This document shows, in pieces, positions 7,924-16,596 of a stretch of DNA of 64,000 nt. The position numbers and the translations under genes are program-made. The stretch is taken from positions 93,618 to 157,617 of the forward strand of contig NZ_JBLXEC010000008.1 of assembly GCF_048263515.1 (NCBI RefSeq). Direction: 5' to 3'. Below the pieces are notes generated by a model that saw only the letters and a list, made by a program, of their open reading frames with translations, made no database searches and was not told the origin of the DNA. Origin of the DNA: Marinovum sp048263515. GTDB lineage: Bacteria; Pseudomonadota; Alphaproteobacteria; Rhodobacterales; Rhodobacteraceae. The stretch's first letter is position 1. The number at the start of each line of letters is the position of its first letter.

Positions 7924-8913
7924 CTACAAAACCCTGTCCAAGGCCGCCTCCAGCGCCGCATCCTCGCCGACAACCAGACGCACCGGCAAGGTCAGCACCT
8001 TCTGCCGGAACTCCACAGGCAGCCGCACCGCGTCCTTCTCGGTGCAGACCAGCTGCGCCCCCTGGGCCGCTGCCTCACTCTCGAGCCGTGCCATCAGCGC
8101 CGGGGTCAGCGGCTGGTGATCCTCCAGCGCCTCGCCGCGCCGCAGATCGGCGCCCAAGCCCCGCAAGGTGGCAAAGAACTTCTCCGGATGTCCGATGCCG
8201 GCAAAGGCCAGCACCGGCAGGCCCTGCCAGTCCATCCCGGTCTGCAAGGGCTCCAGCCGTCCCGTCACATGCGGCAGATCAATCGCCCCGCCCAAAATCG
8301 CGGCAAACTCCCGCTGCGCCGGCTCCGGCCCGATGGACAGCAGCAGATCGGCCCGCGCCAGCCCCGCTGCTACCGGTTCCCGCAAAGGCCCCGCCGGCAG
8401 ACAGAGCCCGTTTCCGAACCCCTTCGCCGCATCCACCACGATCACCGACAGGTCCTTGGCCAACCCGGGGTTCTGAAAGCCATCGTCCATCACCAACACG
8501 TCGGCCCCTTCGGCAATCGCCAACCGCGCGCCAAGGGCGCGGTCCCGCGCCACCACCACCGGGGCAAAGGCCGCCAGCAGCAGCGGCTCGTCACCGACAT
8601 CCGCCGCGCCATGCGCCTTGGGGTCGACCAGCACCGGGCCTGCAAGCGCCCCGCCATGGCCGCGCGACAGCACAAAGGGCTTCCGTCCCCGCGCCATCAA
8701 CCGCAGCAGCAGGTCCATCGTCGTCGGCGTCTTGCCGGTGCCGCCGGCATTCAGGTTGCCGACGCAGATCACCGGGACCGAGGCGCGCAGGTCGGGCGGT
8801 CGCGCCACCCGCCGCGCTGTGGCGCGGGCGGTCAGCGCGCCCAGAGGCTTCAGCGCGCGGGCCGCCAGCGCCGGCCGGTCGGGCGCGGTGAACCAGAAAC
8901 CGGGCGCGCGCAT
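7924..8913 (-). CDS. lpxK: Tetraacyldisaccharide 4'-kinase LpxK
   Basis: A 329-aa inner-membrane-associated kinase of lipid A synthesis, phosphorylating the 4' position of the tetraacyl disaccharide. It has the LpxK P-loop GNLNAGGTGKTP near residue 50, and the segments VLSRGHGG, DEPLLLA, VMDDGFQN and CTEKDAVRLP conserved in the family. The ATG at 8913 overlaps the last base of the upstream Kdo-transferase stop (TGATG), indicating translational coupling. The same frame is open further upstream but runs inside the transferase gene, so the shorter start is preferred. Downstream is repeat copy C. Confidence 0.95.
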   Translation of the reverse strand: MRAPGFWFTAPDRPALAARALKPLGALTARATARRVARPPDLRASVPVICVGNLNAGGTGKTPTTMDLLLRLMARGRKPFVLSRGHGGALAGPVLVDPKAHGAADVGDEPLLLAAFAPVVVARDRALGARLAIAEGADVLVMDDGFQNPGLAKDLSVIVVDAAKGFGNGLCLPAGPLREPVAAGLARADLLLSIGPEPAQREFAAILGGAIDLPHVTGRLEPLQTGMDWQGLPVLAFAGIGHPEKFFATLRGLGADLRRGEALEDHQPLTPALMARLESEAAAQGAQLVCTEKDAVRLPVEFRQKVLTLPVRLVVGEDAALEAALDRVL

Positions 8914-10136
8914 CAGGTCACCTCGGCCAGGTCGAGCGTGTCCTGGATCAGGTCCATGATCCGGTCGGAGACATGCGCGCCCTCTGACACGATCTCCCAG
9001 GCCGCCAGCGACATCGCGGCGGCGCGGTCCGGCGCCACCAGCTGCTTGAGCGCGGTGGTCAGCGTGTCGGTGTCGCGCACGATCCGCGCCGCGCCAGCCT
9101 CGGCCAGGCGGGAATAGGCATGCAGGTGGCGGCCGATGTTGGGACCATAGAGGATGGCCGAGCCCAGCGCCGCCGGCTCGAAGGGATCGCAGCCGCCATG
9201 GCCCGCCACCAGCGACGAGGCCATGAAGGAGACCGGCGCCAACCGGTACCACAACCCCATCTCGCCATAGGTGTCGGCCAGGTGCACCTCGGTGGTCTCG
9301 TCGGGAAATTCGCTGTCGGACCAGCGGGTGAAGGTCATGCCGCCGCGCTCCATCCGGCGGGCCATGTCGTCGCCCATCTCCGGCTTGTCCGGCACGATGA
9401 TCAGCAGGAGCCTGTGCGCCCAGGACGACACCGCGCGATGGGCGCGCAGCACGGTGGTCAGCTCTTCCGGCTGCACCATCGCCGCCAGCCAGACCGGGCG
9501 TGTGCCGATCGACTTGCGCAGGTCGGCCAAGTCGCTCTGGTTGCAGCCGATGGCGGCGCTGCCCTCCTGCAGGGGGCCGGTGATGGTCAGGTCCTCCTCG
9601 GCCAGCCCGAACCGGCGCAGCCGCCGGGCGGCATTGGCGTCAGAGGCCATGACCACGGTGAAATATTCCAGCAACAGCGGCGTCGGGTCGGGCAGAAAGG
9701 GCACCGGCCGAGCATCGAAGCCATCCTCGCGCGCATCGACGAGATAGAGCGCCAGCCCCGCCTCGGCCGCCGTCACCACGTGCGAGGCAATCAGATCGCC
9801 ACAGGTCCAGAGGCAGAGCTCGGGCCGCCAATGGGCCAGGAAATCGCGCATGTCGTCGGGGTGGATGCCGGGGGCCTGCACCATGATGATGTGTTTCTTG
9901 AGCCGCTTCGGACCGGTCACCCCCGGCGCCAGGGTGACGAGCACATAGGCTTCTGGCCGCTGCGAAATCAACCGCGCGGCCAATTGCATGATCGCCGAAA
10001 TCCGTTCGCCGCGAGTGGCATGGACCCAGACCAGAAGGCCCTCGGGCCGCTCCGGATAGGTCCTGTCCTGGCGCTCGCGGCGGCGGGCCCAGGCCAGGTG
10101 GGCCTGGACGGTCAGGGGGCGGGACGGGTCGGTCAG
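8913..10136 (-). CDS. waaA: 3-deoxy-D-manno-octulosonic acid transferase (WaaA/KdtA family), CTG start
   Basis: A GT30-type glycosyltransferase that would add Kdo to lipid IVA or extend the inner core. The catalytic Gly-Glu is in VHATRGERISA. The C-terminal half has DTYGEMGLWY and AGHGGCDPFEPAALGSAILYGPN, matching the CMP-Kdo domain of the family. The first in-frame ATG (9989) would remove the catalytic glutamate. Continuous homology extends upstream to a CTG at 10136-10134, which overlaps the TGA stop of the DUF4170 gene and has AAGAGG 7 nt upstream. I therefore call CTG the start (407 aa, MTDPSRPLTVQ). It lacks the N-terminal membrane anchor of E. coli KdtA and may be a divergent paralogue rather than the main WaaA. 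Confidence 0.8.
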   Translation of the reverse strand: MTDPSRPLTVQAHLAWARRRERQDRTYPERPEGLLVWVHATRGERISAIMQLAARLISQRPEAYVLVTLAPGVTGPKRLKKHIIMVQAPGIHPDDMRDFLAHWRPELCLWTCGDLIASHVVTAAEAGLALYLVDAREDGFDARPVPFLPDPTPLLLEYFTVVMASDANAARRLRRFGLAEEDLTITGPLQEGSAAIGCNQSDLADLRKSIGTRPVWLAAMVQPEELTTVLRAHRAVSSWAHRLLLIIVPDKPEMGDDMARRMERGGMTFTRWSDSEFPDETTEVHLADTYGEMGLWYRLAPVSFMASSLVAGHGGCDPFEPAALGSAILYGPNIGRHLHAYSRLAEAGAARIVRDTDTLTTALKQLVAPDRAAAMSLAAWEIVSEGAHVSDRIMDLIQDTLDLAEVT

Positions 10137-10378
10137 CTTTCAACCTCTTGCGTCGGCGAGGTCTCGGCCTCTTCGTCCAGCATCCGGTGCAGATGCGAGA
10201 TGAAATAGCGCATGTGGGCATTGTCCACGGTGCGCTGGGCCTCGGATTTCCAGGCATTGTAGGCGGATTGGTAATCGGGGAAGATCCCGACCACGTGAAT
10301 GTCATCGACGTTCTTGAAGATGGTTCCCGAAGGATCGACAAGCTCGCCACCAAAGACAAGGTGCAGACGCTGGGTCAT
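10133..10378 (-). CDS. DUF4170 domain-containing protein
   Basis: An 81-aa small soluble protein beginning MTQRLHLVFGGELVDPSG and containing NVDDIHVVGIFPDYQSAYNAW. I recognise it as DUF4170, an alphaproteobacterial family commonly encoded beside Kdo-transferase and lpxK genes; its function is unknown. Its stop codon overlaps the proposed CTG start of the downstream transferase by two bases (CTGA), so the three genes DUF4170-waaA-lpxK form one coupled operon. The C-terminal 15 residues are acidic and probably disordered. Confidence 0.88.
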   Translation of the reverse strand: MTQRLHLVFGGELVDPSGTIFKNVDDIHVVGIFPDYQSAYNAWKSEAQRTVDNAHMRYFISHLHRMLDEEAETSPTQEVES

Positions 10379-10497
10379 TCATGGCTCCTTTTGGCCGGTG
10401 ATTTGGCTCCAGACCCTATCGCTGCCCGCCCCGGGGTCAAGGTGTCCGGGCGGTCGGGCGGTGGGGTGCGGGGGGCGCGGCGCGGGGGATTCAGGCC

Positions 10498-10573
10498 GTC
10501 ATCCCGGGCTTGACCCGGGATCTCCTGGTGCGGTGCAAACGTTGAGAGGTCCCGGGTCAAGCCCGGGATGACG
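10498..10573. repeat. REP-like palindrome (CCCGGGCTTGACCCGGGA)
   Basis: Two arms, CGTCATCCCGGGCTTGACCC (10498 on) and GAGGTCCCGGGTCAAGCCCG (10546 on), form a long near-perfect inverted repeat around a 22-nt centre. It lies between the convergent DUF4170 promoter side and the end of oxyR. The same module recurs at 13931-14092 and 45661-46032. Confidence 0.85.
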
Positions 10574-10578
10574 TTTCT

Positions 10579-11499
10579 TCAATTCACACCCTCAGCGCTG
10601 ACTATCCCCTCCCCCTGTCCTGCCGCGCGCACCACTTCCGACAGCTCGGTCAACTGCGCCGCCAGCGGCGAAGTCTTGCGCCAGATCATGCCAATGGTGC
10701 GGCTGGGGCGGGCGTCGGTGAAAGGCGAGACCGCCACATCGGCCGAGCGGGTCTCGACCGCGACCGCCATCTCGGGGATCAGCGTCACGCCGATGCCGGC
10801 GCCCACCATCTGCACCAGGGTCGTCAGCGACGAGCCATCCAGCCCGTCACGCGACAGGGCCGAGCGGATGTTGCAGAAGCTGAGCGCCTGATCGCGGAAG
10901 CAATGGCCCTCTTCCAGCAGCAAGAGCCGCATCTCGCGCAGTTTCTCGCGGTCTGGCACCGGCTTGCCGGCGTCCCGCGCCGGGCGCACCAGCATGAACT
11001 CCTCGTCGAACAGCGCCACCTCGGTCAACCCGCGTTCCGAAATCGGCAGGGCGACGATGGCGGTGTCGATGCGGCCGGTGCCCAGCTCTTCGATCAGGGT
11101 CTCGGTCAGGGTCTCGCGGATGTGCAGGTCGATGCCGGGATAGCCTTGGGTCAGCGCGCCGATCACCCGCGGCAGCAGGTAGGGCGCCACCGTCGGGATC
11201 ACGCCGATCCTGAGCCGCCCGACCAGCCGCCCGCGGGTCGCCCGCGCCACCTCTCCCAGCTCGTCCACCGCGCCGAGGATGTCGCGCACCCGCGGCGCCA
11301 ACGCCTCGCCGAAGCCGGTCAGCCGCACCTGCCGGGTGCCGCGCTCGAAGAGCGGCGCGCCCAGACTTTCCTCCATGTCCTTGATCTGCACCGACAGGGC
11401 CGGCTGCGATACCGAACAGGCCGCCGCGGCCTGGCCGAAATGGCCGTGCCGCGCCAGCGCCTCGAAATAGCGGAGCTGTCTCAGGGTCAGATTGTCCAT
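10579..11499 (-). CDS. oxyR: Hydrogen peroxide-inducible regulator OxyR (LysR family)
   Basis: A 306-aa LysR-type transcriptional activator with an N-terminal winged HTH (LTLRQLRYFEALARHGHFGQ, residues 4-23) and an effector domain. Cys200 and Cys209 in GHCFRDQALSFC match the redox-active pair of E. coli OxyR (C199/C208) in both spacing and context, which identifies it as OxyR rather than a generic LysR protein. It is divergent from katG across a 148-bp gap, the classic arrangement for a peroxide sensor and its target. Confidence 0.95.
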   Translation of the reverse strand: MDNLTLRQLRYFEALARHGHFGQAAAACSVSQPALSVQIKDMEESLGAPLFERGTRQVRLTGFGEALAPRVRDILGAVDELGEVARATRGRLVGRLRIGVIPTVAPYLLPRVIGALTQGYPGIDLHIRETLTETLIEELGTGRIDTAIVALPISERGLTEVALFDEEFMLVRPARDAGKPVPDREKLREMRLLLLEEGHCFRDQALSFCNIRSALSRDGLDGSSLTTLVQMVGAGIGVTLIPEMAVAVETRSADVAVSPFTDARPSRTIGMIWRKTSPLAAQLTELSEVVRAAGQGEGIVSAEGVN

Positions 11500-11527
11500 A
11501 GGTTTTAATTATCACAACAATCCGGAA

Positions 11528-11544
11528 ATACAATTTTCTTGTAT
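11528..11544. promoter_or_regulatory. Putative OxyR/LysR operator between oxyR and katG
   Basis: In the AT-rich gap between divergent oxyR and katG, the inverted repeat ATACAA-TTTTC-TTGTAT is perfect over 6 bp per arm. It begins 29 bp upstream of the oxyR start and lies about 104 bp upstream of the katG start. LysR-type proteins bind dyads of this size, so it is a candidate site for oxyR autoregulation and katG activation. The rest of the gap (11500-11647) holds no gene. Confidence 0.5.
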
Positions 11545-11647
11545 CGAAAACCTTTGTTAGCCTCCGGTCAGAACATGCGGATTCGCTCTCTCGGGGCGGT
11601 GCGGATGTGACCCGACGCGACAACGGAAAACCAAGGGAGAAACCGAC

Positions 11648-13819
11648 ATGGACGGCAACGATATGGGCAAATGCCCGGTGATGCATGGCAGCAGCGCAAA
11701 GGGGCGCCGCGCCCGCGACTGGTGGCCCAATGCGCTGAACCTCGACATCCTGCACCAGCACGATGCCAAGGTGAATCCGATGCCCAGGGACTTCGACTAT
11801 CGCGAAGAGCTGAAGAAGCTCGACGTCGAGGCGCTGAAGGCCGACATCGAGGCGCTGCTGACCGACAGCCAGGATTGGTGGCCGGCGGACTGGGGCCATT
11901 ACGGCGGTCTGATGGTGCGGATGGCCTGGCACTCGGCCGGTTCGTACCGCCTGTCGGATGGTCGCGGCGGCGGCAACACCGGCAACCAGCGCTTTGCGCC
12001 GCTGAACTCCTGGCCCGACAACGTCAGCCTCGACAAGGCGCGCCGTCTGCTCTGGCCGATCAAGAAGAAATACGGCAACCGGATCTCCTGGGCCGACCTG
12101 ATGATTCTGGCCGGCAACATGGCCTATGAATCGATGGGCCTGAAGACCTTTGGCTTTGCCTTCGGCCGCGAGGATATCTGGCACCCCGAGAACGACGTCT
12201 TCTGGGGCGAAGAGCAGGAATGGCTGGCGCCGTCCGACAGCCGCTATGGCGATCTCGAGGATCCGGGCACCATGCACGGGCCGGTGGCCGCGGTGCAGAT
12301 GGGGCTGATCTACGTCAATCCCGAGGGCGTCAACGGCAACCCCGATCCGGCCCGCACCGCGCTGCACGTGCGCGAGACCTTCAAGCGGATGGCGATGAAC
12401 GACGAGGAAACCGCGGCGCTGACCGCCGGCGGCCACTCGGTCGGCAAGGCGCATGGCAACGGCGATGCCTCGACCCTCGGGCCCGACCCGGAAGCCGCCG
12501 GCGTCGAGGCGCAGGGCTTTGGCTGGGCCAACGCCAATCAGGGCGGGCTGGCCTCGAACGCCGTCTCCTCGGGCATCGAAGGCGCCTGGACAGCGGAACC
12601 CACCAAGTTCGACATGGGCTATTTCGAGATGCTCTTCGGCTACGAATGGGAGCTGACGACCTCGCCCGCCGGGGCCAAGCAGTGGAAGCCTGTCGACATC
12701 AAGGAAGAGCACATGCCGGTCGACGCCTCGGACCCGTCCAAGCGCGTGATGCCGATGATGACCGATGCCGACATGGCGATGAAGGTCGACCCGATCTACA
12801 ACGAGATCTGCCAGAAGTTCATGGCCGACCCGGAGTATTTCAAGGACACCTTCGCCCGTGCATGGTTCAAGCTGACCCACCGCGACATGGGCCCCAAGGT
12901 GCGCTACATCGGCCCCGACGTGCCGGAGGAAACGCTGATCTGGCAGGACCCGGTGCCCGCAGGTTCGACCGGCTATGACGTGGACGCGCTGAAGGCAAAG
13001 ATTGCCGACAGCGGCCTCTCGGTGGCCGAACTGGTCTCCACCGCCTGGGATTCCGCCCGCACCTTCCGCGGTTCGGACCTGCGCGGCGGCGCCAATGGCG
13101 CGCGCATCCGGCTGGCCCCGCAGAAGGACTGGGTCGGCAACGAGCCCGAGCGCCTGGCAAAGGTTCTGGACGTGCTGCAACCGCTGGCCGAGGCCGCCGG
13201 AGCCTCGCTGGCCGATACCATCGTGCTGGCCGGCAATGTCGGTCTGGAACAGGCGATCAAGGCAGCCGGACTTTCGGTGGACGTGCCCTTTGCCCCCGGC
13301 CGCGGCGACGCCAGTGCCGAGCAGACCGATGCCGAGAGCTTCGAGCCTCTGGAGCCCTGGGCCGACGGCTTCCGCAATTGGCTGAAGGAAGACCTCAGCG
13401 TACCGCCCGAGGAGCTTCTGGTCGACCGCGCGCAGCTTTTGGGACTGACCGCGCCGGAGATGACGGTGCTGGTTGGCGGCATGCGGATGCTGGGCACCAA
13501 CCACGGTGGCAGCAAGCATGGCGTCTTCACAGACCGCGAAGGCGCGCTGGTACAGGACTTCTTCGTCAACCTGACCGACATGTCGAACCGCTGGGAGCAG
13601 AAGGACGACGGCTCTTACGCGATCATCGACCGCAAGTCCGGCGAAGAGAAATGGACCGCCTCGCGGCTCGACCTGGTGTTCGGCTCGAATTCGATCCTGC
13701 GGGCCTATTGCGAGCTCTACGCCCAGGACGACAACGCCGAGAAGTTCGCCCGCGATTTCGTCGCGGCCTGGACCAAGGTGATGAACGCCGACCGCTTCGA
13801 CCTCGATCAGGCGGCTTGA
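11648..13819 (+). CDS. katG: Catalase-peroxidase KatG
   Basis: A 723-aa haem enzyme with catalase and peroxidase activity. The distal triad is R91, W94 and H95 in VRMAWHSAGSYR. The proximal haem ligand is the histidine of TAGGHSVGKAHG. GLIYVNPEG supplies the tyrosine of the Met-Tyr-Trp adduct that gives catalase activity. The second, degenerate peroxidase half begins around residue 420. Length is normal. The start follows AGGGAGAAACCGAC. Divergent oxyR strongly suggests peroxide induction. A terminator lies about 55 nt past the stop. Confidence 0.98.
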   Translation: MDGNDMGKCPVMHGSSAKGRRARDWWPNALNLDILHQHDAKVNPMPRDFDYREELKKLDVEALKADIEALLTDSQDWWPADWGHYGGLMVRMAWHSAGSYRLSDGRGGGNTGNQRFAPLNSWPDNVSLDKARRLLWPIKKKYGNRISWADLMILAGNMAYESMGLKTFGFAFGREDIWHPENDVFWGEEQEWLAPSDSRYGDLEDPGTMHGPVAAVQMGLIYVNPEGVNGNPDPARTALHVRETFKRMAMNDEETAALTAGGHSVGKAHGNGDASTLGPDPEAAGVEAQGFGWANANQGGLASNAVSSGIEGAWTAEPTKFDMGYFEMLFGYEWELTTSPAGAKQWKPVDIKEEHMPVDASDPSKRVMPMMTDADMAMKVDPIYNEICQKFMADPEYFKDTFARAWFKLTHRDMGPKVRYIGPDVPEETLIWQDPVPAGSTGYDVDALKAKIADSGLSVAELVSTAWDSARTFRGSDLRGGANGARIRLAPQKDWVGNEPERLAKVLDVLQPLAEAAGASLADTIVLAGNVGLEQAIKAAGLSVDVPFAPGRGDASAEQTDAESFEPLEPWADGFRNWLKEDLSVPPEELLVDRAQLLGLTAPEMTVLVGGMRMLGTNHGGSKHGVFTDREGALVQDFFVNLTDMSNRWEQKDDGSYAIIDRKSGEEKWTASRLDLVFGSNSILRAYCELYAQDDNAEKFARDFVAAWTKVMNADRFDLDQAA

Positions 13820-13874
13820 GGATCACGCCTCGTCCGTCTGTGCGGGCGGGGCGTGGGTTCGGCTGAGGCTCTGG

Positions 13875-13905
13875 CCCCGTCCGCTTTTGCGGGCGGGGTT
13901 TTTCT
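13875..13905 (+). terminator. Rho-independent terminator of katG
   Basis: Stem CCCCGTCCGC (13875-13884) with GCGGGCGGGG (13889-13898), one G-T wobble, TTTT loop, followed by TTTTT. It lies 55 bp after the katG stop. Confidence 0.88.
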
Positions 13906-13930
13906 CTGGGTGCCGGGGGGATGTCAGCGC

Positions 13931-14092
13931 GTCGCGTCCCGGACTTGCTCCGGGACCTCAATGTCGACCAGGAGGCCCCGGAGCAGGTCCGGGGCGTGGG
14001 CGCGCCAGATAGATTATCGCGCCAGTCGCGTCCCGGACTTGATCCGGGACCTCAACGTCAACCTGGAGGCCCCGGATCAAGTCCGGGGCGCG
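13931..14092. repeat. Two REP-like palindromes, 94-bp period
   Basis: GTCGCGTCCCGGACTTG begins at 13931 and again at 14025. Each unit is CCCGGACTTG-TCCGGGACCTC, a 20-25 nt centre, and GAGGCCCCGGA...TCCGGGG, together a long inverted repeat. The units lie between the convergent ends of katG and the epimerase gene. They fill most of the 340-bp gap, in which I see no gene. Confidence 0.85.
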
Positions 14093-14161
14093 GAGTGCCA
14101 GATGGTTGATCCAGCGCTTCACGTCCAAGACGGCGCCACGCGAGACCTGCCCACAGCCGCA

Positions 14162-15172
14162 TCAGACGCCGTAATACTCCCGGTACCAGGCGACAAACTT
14201 TGCCACACCGGTCGCCACGTCGGTCTGCGGCCGATGCCCGGTCAGCGACTGCAACAGCGAAGCATCCGCCCAGGTTGCCGGAACATCGCCCGGCTGCATC
14301 TCCATGAAGTTCTTCTGCGCCTCCCGACCGATAGCCTCCTCGATCGCCTCGATGAAGGACAGAAGCTGCACCGGCTCGGAATTGCCGATGTTGACCACCC
14401 GGAAGGGCGCCACCGGCGACAGGCTGTCGCCTTCGGGCACATGGCCGTCCTCGGGCCGCTCCGGCACCGCGTCGATCAGCAGGCGGATGCCGTGCACCAG
14501 ATCGTCGATATAGGTGAAGTCGCGGCGCATGTCGCCGTGGTTATAGACGTCGATCGGGTCGCCGTTCAGGATCGCTTTGGTGAACTTGAAATGCGCCATG
14601 TCCGGGCGGCCCCAAGGGCCGTAGACGGTAAAGAACCGGAACATGGTGATCGGCAGATCATAGAGATGGGCGTAGGAGTGCCCCATCGTCTCAGTTGCCT
14701 TCTTAGTGGCGGCGTAGAAGGACATCTGCGTGTCCGCCTTACGCGTCTCCGCATAGGGCATATGGGTATTGGCGCCGTAGACCGAGGAGGTCGAGGCCAT
14801 CAACAGATGATCCACTGGGGTCGCCCGCACCGCCTCGAGCAGCCGGAAGGTGCCCATCAGGTTAGAATTCACGTAGCTTTCGGGATGGTCGATGGAATAG
14901 CGCACCCCGGCCTGCGCGGCGAGATGCACGATGACATCCGGTTGCTCGGCCGCGACCCGCGCCTGCAGCACACCTTCGGTCTCGATCCGTTCCTTGACGG
15001 AGCGGAATCCAGGTGTCTGCAGCAGCATCGCGTGCCGTCGTTCCTTGAGCGTGACCTCGTAGTAATCGGTCATCGCGTCGAGGCCCACCACCTCGTAGCC
15101 GTCCGCCAGAAGCCGCTGACAAAGGTGGAAGCCGATGAAGCCGGCCGAGCCGGTGACCAGAGCCTTGGGCAT
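14162..15172 (-). CDS. NAD-dependent UDP-sugar epimerase (UDP-glucuronate 4-epimerase type)
   Basis: A 336-aa extended short-chain dehydrogenase/epimerase. The nucleotide-binding motif is GSAGFIG (residues 8-14). The catalytic set is Ser/Thr in SSVYG with Tyr and Lys in YAATKKA. The sequence resembles LpsL/CapI-type UDP-glucuronate 4-epimerases (TDYYEVTLKERR; FTVYGPWGRPDMA), which make UDP-galacturonate for surface polysaccharide or LPS. It starts 3 nt after the stop of ugd, whose product UDP-glucuronate would be its substrate. The pairing is strong support for this substrate, though other UDP-uronates are possible. Confidence 0.88.
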   Translation of the reverse strand: MPKALVTGSAGFIGFHLCQRLLADGYEVVGLDAMTDYYEVTLKERRHAMLLQTPGFRSVKERIETEGVLQARVAAEQPDVIVHLAAQAGVRYSIDHPESYVNSNLMGTFRLLEAVRATPVDHLLMASTSSVYGANTHMPYAETRKADTQMSFYAATKKATETMGHSYAHLYDLPITMFRFFTVYGPWGRPDMAHFKFTKAILNGDPIDVYNHGDMRRDFTYIDDLVHGIRLLIDAVPERPEDGHVPEGDSLSPVAPFRVVNIGNSEPVQLLSFIEAIEEAIGREAQKNFMEMQPGDVPATWADASLLQSLTGHRPQTDVATGVAKFVAWYREYYGV

Positions 15173-15175
15173 GTC

Positions 15176-16507
15176 TCAGCCCGCCTTAGCGCTGGCTTCG
15201 CGGCCGCGGCCGATCGAGGTGTAGTCGGTGAAACCGGCGCCCTTCGCGACCTCTTCGGAGTAGATGTTGCGCAGGTCGGCCATCCGCGGCGTCACCATGT
15301 TGCCGGCGATGCGTTCGAGGTCCAGCGCGCGGAACTCGTTCCACTCGGTCAGGATCACCACAACGTCGGCCTTGTCGGCGGCCTCGTAGGCATCGGCGCA
15401 CCAGGTCACGCCCGGCAGCAGCGCCTCGCCCTCGTGGCGGCCCTGCGGATCGGTGACGCGCACCTTGGCCCCGCCCCCCACCAGCGCCGGCACGATGGTC
15501 AGTGAGGGCGCGTCGCGCATGTCGTCGGTGTTGGGTTTGAAAGTCACGCCGAGCACCGCCACCGTCTTGCCGTTGAAGCTGCCGTCGCAGAGATCGCGCA
15601 ACTTCTCGACCATGCGGCGCTTGACCTCTTCGTTGATCTGGATGACCGCCTCGGTGATCTGCATCGGGCTGGCGTGTTCCTGGCCGATCCGGGCCAGCGC
15701 CTTGGTGTCCTTGGGAAAGCACGAGCCACCATAGCCGGGGCCGGCATGCAGGAACTTGTTGCCGATGCGGCCGTCGAGACCCATGCCCTTGGACACCTGC
15801 TTCACATCCGCGCCGACCTTTTCGCAGAGCGCGGCGATCTCGTTGATGAAGGTGATCTTGGTCGCGAGAAAGGCATTGGCAGCGTATTTGATCATCTCGG
15901 CCGACTCGAGGTCGGTGGTGACGATCGGGAAGTCGCGCAGGAAGAGCGGCCTGTAGATCTCGTTCATGACCTGCGCCGCGCGCTCGGTCTGGACGCCGAC
16001 GACCACGCGGTCGGGCTTCATGAAATCGTCGATTGCCGCGCCTTCGCGCAGGAACTCGGGGTTCGAGGCAACGTCGAAGTCGAGATCGGGATTGGCTGCC
16101 TTCATCTCCTGCGCCACCTTGCGGTTGGTGCCCACCGGCACCGTCGACTTGGTGACGACGACGACGTAGCCCTTGGCGGTTTCGGCAATCTCGCGCGCTG
16201 CGGCCATCACGTAGGTCAGGTCGGCATGGCCGTCACCGCGGCGGGTGGGCGTGCCGACGGCGATGAAGACCGCCTCTGCGCCCTCGAGCGCCTCGGCCAG
16301 ATCGAGGGTAAAGGACAGCCGGCCAGCATCGACATTGCGGTTCATCAGGCTTTCGAGACCTGGCTCGTAGATCGGCACCTTGCCGGCCTTGAGCATCTCG
16401 ATCTTGCGCGGATCCTTGTCGACGCAGACCACCTCATGGCCGAAATCCGAGAAACAGACGCCGGACACGAGGCCCACGTAACCGGTGCCGAGCATTGCGA
16501 TCTTCAT
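15176..16507 (-). CDS. ugd: UDP-glucose 6-dehydrogenase
   Basis: A 443-aa NAD-dependent enzyme oxidising UDP-glucose to UDP-glucuronate. The Rossmann motif is GTGYVG (residues 7-12). The catalytic cysteine is C263 in GYGGSCFPKD. The C-terminal UDP-binding domain includes VAVLGVTFKPNTDDMRDAPS. Length is standard. It is first in a two-gene operon with the epimerase at 14162-15172, so the pair supplies UDP-GlcA and UDP-GalA for cell-envelope polysaccharide. The start has a good GGAGG-type site (GGAGGTTTTC). Confidence 0.96.
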   Translation of the reverse strand: MKIAMLGTGYVGLVSGVCFSDFGHEVVCVDKDPRKIEMLKAGKVPIYEPGLESLMNRNVDAGRLSFTLDLAEALEGAEAVFIAVGTPTRRGDGHADLTYVMAAAREIAETAKGYVVVVTKSTVPVGTNRKVAQEMKAANPDLDFDVASNPEFLREGAAIDDFMKPDRVVVGVQTERAAQVMNEIYRPLFLRDFPIVTTDLESAEMIKYAANAFLATKITFINEIAALCEKVGADVKQVSKGMGLDGRIGNKFLHAGPGYGGSCFPKDTKALARIGQEHASPMQITEAVIQINEEVKRRMVEKLRDLCDGSFNGKTVAVLGVTFKPNTDDMRDAPSLTIVPALVGGGAKVRVTDPQGRHEGEALLPGVTWCADAYEAADKADVVVILTEWNEFRALDLERIAGNMVTPRMADLRNIYSEEVAKGAGFTDYTSIGRGREASAKAG

Positions 16508-16596
16508 GAAAACCTCCAGTCTTAATGAAGTCGTTCTGCGGCAGCGGGGTCAGCGATGCAAGACCTAACCGCGCGCCGGGGCGCGGGTCGGTTGCG

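Noticed and set aside
7158..8119. Several open frames across the triplicated repeat
   Set aside because: They repeat the same peptide fragments because they follow the DNA repeat, and they change frame between copies.
9989..10136. Frameshift in the Kdo-transferase gene
   Set aside because: The frame stays open to the CTG without any shift, and the extension contains the catalytic residues, so a non-ATG start explains the data better.
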